Source: JAHELQ01 sp965603365 | Lineage (GTDB): Bacteria; Acidobacteriota; Aminicenantia; UBA2199 | Direction: 5' to 3' | Assembly: GCA_965603365.1 (NCBI GenBank) | Contig: CBFDCR010000020.1 | Span: 1-64,000 of the forward strand | DNA: 64,000 bases | Shown here: positions 59,859-64,000 of the stretch, piece by piece | How positions within the stretch are numbered: position 1 is the first letter of the stretch | Layout of the letters: the number at the start of each line of letters is the position of its first letter | Notes under the pieces: generated by a model | The model's input: only the letters and a program-made list of their open reading frames with translations | The model's database searches: none | What the model was told of the DNA's origin: nothing | Program-made: the position numbers and the translations under genes

Positions 59859-60530
59859 CTAGGGCAGCGGCAGCATACCGTGGGATTGGAAGCTGAAGTA
59901 GCGGCCCTTGCCCACGATGATGTGATCCAGGATCTCGATGCCCAGGATTTTGGCCGCATCTGTCAGTTGCCTGGTCACCTCGATATCCTCCAGGCTGGGT
60001 TCGGGGTGGCCGTCCGGGTGGTTGTGGATGAGGATGATACCGGCCGCCCTGTCGCTAATGGCATCGGCAAAGATCTCCCGGGGATGTATCAGCGACTGGG
60101 TGAGGGTGCCGATAAATACCGTTCGCTTCTGAATGAGATGGTGGGCCCCGTCCAGCGTCAGGGTTAAAAAATATTCCTGCTTTTTGTTCTGCAGCTCCCC
60201 CACCAGTTTCAGGGCATCGCGATAGTCGTTGATCTTGATGCCGTCGTGGAGTAAGAAGCGCCGGGAAAATTCAACCGCGGCCATGATCCGGCAGGCCGTG
60301 GCCACCCCGACCCCCTCAATAAGGCACAAACTCTCTATAGAGAGACTCTTAAAATCCTTTTCCGTCAGCCGGGCAATATCATGGGCCAATTCCATCACAT
60401 CCCTCTGTCGATTACCGCTGGCCAGCAATACCGCCACCAACTCCAGGTTGGATAGACCCTTCGGCCCCTTTTTTGACATCTTTTCCCTGGGCCGGTCAAG
60501 CTCGGCAATTTGTTTCATCTTTTTGACCAT
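59859..60530 (-). CDS. radC: RadC family JAMM/MPN+ protein
   Basis: A 223-residue protein with an N-terminal helix-hairpin-helix (LIEGVGVATA, about 70-79) and a JAB1/MPN domain. The metal-binding JAMM signature is H169-x-H171-x7-S179-x2-D182 in HNHPDGHPEPSLED. RadC was once linked to DNA repair, but its biochemical role remains unsettled. The start has GAGAAGAG upstream. It is separated from the TonB-like gene by 87 bases and probably forms its own unit. Confidence 0.94.
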   Translation of the reverse strand: MVKKMKQIAELDRPREKMSKKGPKGLSNLELVAVLLASGNRQRDVMELAHDIARLTEKDFKSLSIESLCLIEGVGVATACRIMAAVEFSRRFLLHDGIKINDYRDALKLVGELQNKKQEYFLTLTLDGAHHLIQKRTVFIGTLTQSLIHPREIFADAISDRAAGIILIHNHPDGHPEPSLEDIEVTRQLTDAAKILGIEILDHIIVGKGRYFSFQSHGMLPLP

Positions 60531-60635
60531 TTTCTCTTCTCTTTCTCTACAGCGTAACTCTCTTTTTACAACGATCCCACCAAAATGTCAATCAAAATCT
60601 TCCAGGACTTACCCCAAAATCTTAAATCTGTCTCA

Positions 60636-60722
60636 TTAATTTTCCCCACTGCCGCCGCCATCCCCGGTTTTCCTGCCTTTTAACCCCAATGCCGACTTGA
60701 GGGTGATAGAGGCATCCTTCAT
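60636..60722 (-). pseudogene. 3' remnant of the small gene at 63158-63370
   Basis: A 28-codon stretch beginning MKDASITLKSALGLKGRKT and ending in TAA closely matches the C-terminal residues of the 70-residue protein encoded at 63158-63370. The N-terminal 40 codons are absent. The two copies bracket the HsdR-N gene and a membrane protein gene. Confidence 0.8.
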
Positions 60723-60941
60723 TAAAAAACATATTTCTTTAGATGATTTTTGTAAATTGGCATCCGCTTTTTTTGTCTGGAATGATGAGGTCAGTCGTTA
60801 TTTTATTCGATCGTTTTGGGATTAGTAATTTTAACTGAAAGAACTTACACCATTATTAAAATGCCCGTTATGGTGTTGACATTTATCCTCAATGCTGGTA
60901 GCATGAAAGGCAAAGTTGAAAAAAAATTAAGGATGAGTAAG

Positions 60942-62024
60942 ATGATTGATTTTAAAGATCAAATTTTAGCCTTTGCTGATCGAGTTGCAAAATTGAAGGA
61001 TAAAGTCACAACTGAGGAAGCAACTAAAAATGCCTTTGTTTTACCTTTTTTGGAGTGTTTGGGATATGAAGTTTTTAACCCAACAGAGGTAGTGCCGGAG
61101 TTCACGGCGGACATCGGAGCCAAGAAGGGTGAAAAGGTTGACTATGCAGTTATGAAAGATGGGAAGCCAATTATCATTATTGAATGTAAATGGTGCGGTG
61201 AAGATTTAGTTTTACACAAGTCTCAAATGACCAGATATTTCGGTGTAACTGATGTAAAATTTGCAGTTTTGACCAACGGTATCCGTTACCAATTCTTTAC
61301 AGACCTGGAAAAAATTAACAGAATGGATGAAAAACCGTTCTTGGACTTTGATATATTAGAAATACCTGAACAGTTGTTCGTTGAGCTTAAGAAGTTTCAC
61401 AAGTCTTACTTTAATATCGATGAAATAATCAACACAGCAAGCGAGTTGAAATACTCCAACGAAGTAAGAAGAATCCTCCGGGAAGAGTTAAAAACGCCGT
61501 CCCTTGAATTTACTAAGTACTTTATTAAGCGCATATATAATGGGAAGGCCACCGAAAAAGTAGTTTCATCTTTCACTGATATAATCAAAAAATCGAGCAA
61601 TCAGCTCATTGCTGAAATAGTGAACGAAAAGATTAAAGCTGCTCTCGAAAAGGATGATAAGAAGGGAGATGAAGAGGAACAATCAGAAGTCATGCCCGAA
61701 AATAAAGCGAAGGAAGACAGAACTGAAATCGTGACCACTGAAGAGGAAATTGAAGGGTATGTAATCGTAAAGGCATTATTGAAACAAAAGGGGGTCGATA
61801 CGAAAAGGATTGGCTTCAAAGATACAATTAATTATTTCGCTATAATCCTGGATAATAGCACATGGAAAACAATCTGCCGTCTTTGGCTGAATAGCAAAAA
61901 GAAATATATAGGGATATTTGATAAAGATAAGAAAGAAAAAAGGCACCATATTGAAACGATTGATGATATCTATAAACTTGATGTTCAACTATTCGAGGCA
62001 GTGCAAAATTACGATACAGTGTAA
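60942..62024 (+). CDS. Orphan type I restriction HsdR N-terminal-domain protein
   Basis: Started at the ATG at 60942, with AAGGATGAG eight bases upstream, the protein has 360 residues; ATG 60933 is an alternative. Residues about 30-130 match the HSDR_N nuclease fold (COG4748): EEATKNAFVLPFLECLGYEVFNPTEVVPEFTADIGAKKGEKVDYAVMKDGKPIIIIECKW, containing the D and ExK residues of PD-(D/E)XK nucleases. The remaining part has a charged linker and a C-terminal globular domain. No helicase, methylase or specificity subunit is nearby, so it is not a type I system. A stand-alone defence or repair nuclease is possible. Confidence 0.8.
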   Translation: MIDFKDQILAFADRVAKLKDKVTTEEATKNAFVLPFLECLGYEVFNPTEVVPEFTADIGAKKGEKVDYAVMKDGKPIIIIECKWCGEDLVLHKSQMTRYFGVTDVKFAVLTNGIRYQFFTDLEKINRMDEKPFLDFDILEIPEQLFVELKKFHKSYFNIDEIINTASELKYSNEVRRILREELKTPSLEFTKYFIKRIYNGKATEKVVSSFTDIIKKSSNQLIAEIVNEKIKAALEKDDKKGDEEEQSEVMPENKAKEDRTEIVTTEEEIEGYVIVKALLKQKGVDTKRIGFKDTINYFAIILDNSTWKTICRLWLNSKKKYIGIFDKDKKEKRHHIETIDDIYKLDVQLFEAVQNYDTV

Positions 62025-62194
62025 AAGTGAGTATCCCTAAACTACTGTCCTTTTTTCTCATCTCCCCAAATTTAGCCCAACATTATCATCCTTCAAGACA
62101 GACTTTAGATTTTTAGTTTCCATAAACAAATATTTAGAGAATCAAAAAAGTAAAATTATAAAGCACTGCTGACTGGCTCAAAACGTCTCATTCA
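62025..62194. other. Convergent intergenic region with a dispersed-motif copy
   Basis: No gene. It contains 62141-62165, a diverged copy of the motif seen at 49644 and 50420, and no convincing terminator. Confidence 0.6.
62141..62165 (+). repeat. Dispersed motif, diverged copy 3
   Basis: AAAAAAGTAAAATTATAAAG with AT before and CA after; closely similar to the core of the copies at 49653-49675 and 50429-50451. Confidence 0.5.
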
Positions 62195-63148
62195 TTACTC
62201 TTTTTCAAAGAATTTTGCCCACCACCTCTTTTCCAGCTTCATGCGCCGTACCAGACCAATCAATATATAGAGGCACAGCAGGATGATTATAATCGAAAAA
62301 ATGATATTAAAATTTTTACTGAATCTTGTAAACCCGTAATCATAGATATAGGCTTCAAGATCCTTTTCCCGGAATAACGACCTCAACTCTATTTTCTCTC
62401 TCTCATGAGAGCCCTCTTTGGCCAGTATTACCGTATCCTTATCCAGTACTTCAATCATGACATCCGTCTTTTTGCCATCTTCGATCAACCGGTAATGAAA
62501 TTCATATGGATTGGGATCGATACCAGAACCAAACATACCGATGCCGATGAAAATCAGGCCAAGGCAGGCGAATACAAACGCCAGCCCGATTCCAAAGGGC
62601 AGTCGTTCATGGGTAAAGGGGGCCTCCTGTTTAACACGGAACAGATTGGTCATCCGGCAGTTAAATTTGAAATTCAACACGCCGTCGTACTCTTTGTCGC
62701 CGGTGTATTCGACGAGGGCCAAAAAGGTGATGAATTCATCTCGTTTTAACAGATCCCAGTCGAGCCGCAGCGACCTGTTGTCCTGGATGCAGCAGGCGGT
62801 CTTTAGATCTTTAGATTTTTTGATGATTTTCACATCCAGCCATTTAAAGTCTTTCGGCAAACCGATGCTGAGGGGTTTGTATATCATGGCTTTGTCTATA
62901 TCCCTGATGCCGTCGTTGACGATGCTGCCCTTTAGTAAGACGACATTTTCATTGACGGGCTGGCCCCGGTATTTGATGTCGATATCCTCCAGTTGTTGGA
63001 CAATAGACTCAAACAGGTGGAGTTCCAGGATACAGACAAACTTCAAACTGACCTTCTTTTCACGGCCCCTTGACAATCTAATGCCCAGGTAGCCCACCAC
63101 CAGGGTAGCGATCACACCGGTCAGGCTCACCAGCAGTTCATTGTCCAT
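62195..63148 (-). CDS. Membrane protein of unknown function
   Basis: A 317-residue protein with an N-terminal helix (LLVSLTGVIATLVVGYLGIRLS), a cytoplasmic or periplasmic beta-rich domain of about 150 residues, a double helix region (FGIGLAFVFACLGLIFIGIGMFG) and a C-terminal helix (FNIIFSIIIILLCLYILIGLV). No recognised domain. It follows the small basic protein gene by nine bases on the same strand and is probably co-transcribed with it. Confidence 0.75.
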   Translation of the reverse strand: MDNELLVSLTGVIATLVVGYLGIRLSRGREKKVSLKFVCILELHLFESIVQQLEDIDIKYRGQPVNENVVLLKGSIVNDGIRDIDKAMIYKPLSIGLPKDFKWLDVKIIKKSKDLKTACCIQDNRSLRLDWDLLKRDEFITFLALVEYTGDKEYDGVLNFKFNCRMTNLFRVKQEAPFTHERLPFGIGLAFVFACLGLIFIGIGMFGSGIDPNPYEFHYRLIEDGKKTDVMIEVLDKDTVILAKEGSHEREKIELRSLFREKDLEAYIYDYGFTRFSKNFNIIFSIIIILLCLYILIGLVRRMKLEKRWWAKFFEKE

Positions 63149-63157
63149 TCGTTCCCC

Positions 63158-63370
63158 CTAATTCCCCGAACCGCCGTCGCCGTCCCCGGTTTTCCTGTCT
63201 TTTAATCCTAATGCCGACTTGAGGGTGATGGAGGCGTCTTTCACTATATTAATGATAACCCGAATGAACCGAGTGAACACCCCCACATCCTCTGTCTGGC
63301 TCCCCGCTAATTCTCTTAATTCTTTGAGCTTAACACCATCTTTTTTTTCTCTCTTTTTAAAAGTAGACAT
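63158..63370 (-). CDS. Small charged protein of unknown function
   Basis: A 70-residue protein with GGAGG upstream of ATG 63368-63370. It is lysine-rich at the N-terminus (STFKKREKKDGVKLKELREL), has one amphipathic or weakly hydrophobic helix (FTRFIRVIINIVKDASITL) and a Gly/Asp-rich tail. A truncated paralogue is at 60636-60722, which supports it being a real gene. It is the first gene of a two-gene unit with the membrane protein. Confidence 0.7.
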   Translation of the reverse strand: MSTFKKREKKDGVKLKELRELAGSQTEDVGVFTRFIRVIINIVKDASITLKSALGLKDRKTGDGDGGSGN

Positions 63371-63419
63371 CTTTTTTTCCTCCGTTTTAAAACATAACAT
63401 ACATAACGATGATAAAATT

Positions 63420-63835
63420 GCTGTTCCGGGCAGCTATATCGCTGTTCCGAACAGCTTGACCGCTGCTTTGAACTGCTGTAGCGCAGTTCAGAACTGTTGT
63501 GTCGCAGCTTTTTTTTGAAGTATCGCAGTTCCGAACTGCGATAACGCAGCTTTTAACTGCTGTAACGCAGTTTTGAACTGCCCTGCCGCAGTTCCGAACT
63601 GCCAGATCGCTGTTCTAAGCTGCCCTGTCGCAGTTCCGAACTGCTGCATCGCACTTCTGAACAGCTCGATTTCAGTTTTGAACTGCCCTGTCGCAGCTTT
63701 TTGCTGCCCTACTGCAGTTCTGAACTGCTTCATCGCTGATCAGAACAGATCCATCGCTGTTCCCGGCAGCTCAATAGCTGTTCCGAGCAGATCGATCGCT
63801 GTTCCGAACAGCTAAATCGCGCCTCTGGGAGAGGC
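63420..63835. repeat. 21-bp tandem dyad array 3, 19 units
   Basis: Units start every 21 bases from 63420 to 63798, with no indel, and a variant end unit follows near 63819. Each unit is a 15-base dyad plus a six-base spacer. Core forms are GCAGTTCCGAACTGC and GCTGTTCCGAACAGC; changes in one arm are often matched in the other. The end unit is the inverted repeat GCCTCT-GGG-AGAGGC (63821-63835). Both strands stay open as heptapeptide repeats (QFGTAxG or AVPNCxI), but those frames lack ribosome sites. Confidence 0.9.
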
Positions 63836-63866
63836 TTTTGGGCTATATGCGCAAAAACGGCATGAT

Positions 63867-64000
63867 TCAGGCCGCCTTCTCTTTTTCTTCCGATTGGGCA
63901 CGGGGATTGTAACGTTTGGCCAACTCTTCCACGATGGCATCGGCACCGGGAACATTGGCCTTTGCCGCACCTTTGGCCGAATAATAAAACACCCGCGCCG
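63867..64000 (-). CDS. C-terminal part of an unidentified protein, 5' partial
   Basis: A minus-strand frame enters from the right edge and stops at TGA 63867-63869. The visible end reads ARVFYYSAKGAAKANVPGADAIVEELAKRY then NPRAQSEEKEKAA. It is protein-like (Ala/Lys/Glu-rich helix) but too short to identify. Confidence 0.5.
   Translation of the reverse strand, partial: ARVFYYSAKGAAKANVPGADAIVEELAKRYNPRAQSEEKEKAA

Noticed and set aside
60942..62024. Type I restriction system
   Set aside because: Only an HsdR N-terminal-like nuclease domain is present; there is no helicase part and no HsdM or HsdS gene nearby.
63488..63815. Heptapeptide coiled-coil protein encoded by array 3
   Set aside because: Frames on both strands are open for the same periodic reason and neither start has a ribosome site; a translated role is not excluded but not supported.
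63420..63835. CRISPR array
   Set aside because: The period is 21 with six-base spacers and no unique spacer sequences or cas genes; units vary as much as spacers do.

Overview
The window reads as chromosomal DNA of a Gram-negative-type bacterium, most probably an uncultured member of the Aminicenantes/Acidobacteriota neighbourhood. This is an inference from gene content: a VWA protein of the acidobacterial 'VWFA-related' kind, CHAT and SUMF1-like envelope proteins with TPRs, a fused LptF-LptG permease, paired M16 peptidases, many lipoproteins, and a poly-G contig end typical of a metagenome assembly. I recognised no rRNA, tRNA or CRISPR array.

Layout. 1-5.6 kb: partial methyltransferase, a membrane Ser/Thr kinase, a tight thi4-nudix-thiE thiamine operon and a GNAT-like protein. 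5.7-13.6 kb: an RND efflux operon (lipoprotein adaptor and two RND pumps). 13.7-15.1 kb: two small ferredoxins and an Mrp/NBP35 ATPase behind a strong promoter. 15.1-18.7 kb: a DNA methylase plus nuclease cassette. 19-27.2 kb: an accessory region built on a duplicated block (a CARDB/TIG protein and a convergent RNA ligase). One copy keeps the TIG gene and has a wrecked ligase; the other keeps the ligase and has a wrecked TIG gene. Between them lie a secreted cysteine peptide with two lipoproteins, and an OLD nuclease / PIN toxin / XRE-ImmA trio. 27.2-39.8 kb: largely housekeeping (M16 pair, fRMsr, rhomboid, GlnRS, GltX, an ECF sigma/anti-sigma/envelope operon, LptFG fusion). 40-42 kb: two decayed genes. 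42.1-45 kb: RidA, an orphan ABC ATPase, a divergent sigma factor and a zinc-finger anti-sigma-like protein. 45-52.8 kb: a CHAT-TPR lipoprotein and two paralogous TPR-TM-SUMF1 proteins, with a HigBA module and 21-bp repeat arrays between the paralogues. 53-59.8 kb: secreted TPR, 1037-residue secreted, VWA and TonB-like proteins. 59.8-64 kb: RadC, an orphan HsdR-N nuclease-like gene, a membrane protein, and a 19-unit 21-bp dyad array.

How the pieces fit. The sigma/anti-sigma pair, CHAT lipoprotein and SUMF1-like membrane proteins look like one envelope signalling or conflict island; both SUMF1 genes share an upstream dyad. The peptide/propeller/CxxC-lipoprotein cassette was gained or lost cleanly within the duplicated block, and an internal terminator probably sets peptide excess over the lipoproteins. 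Three unrelated sequences are arranged as 21-bp dyads. In the largest array, arm changes are often compensated on the other side, which suggests selection on symmetry. These arrays and the peptide cassette are the best candidates for something undescribed.
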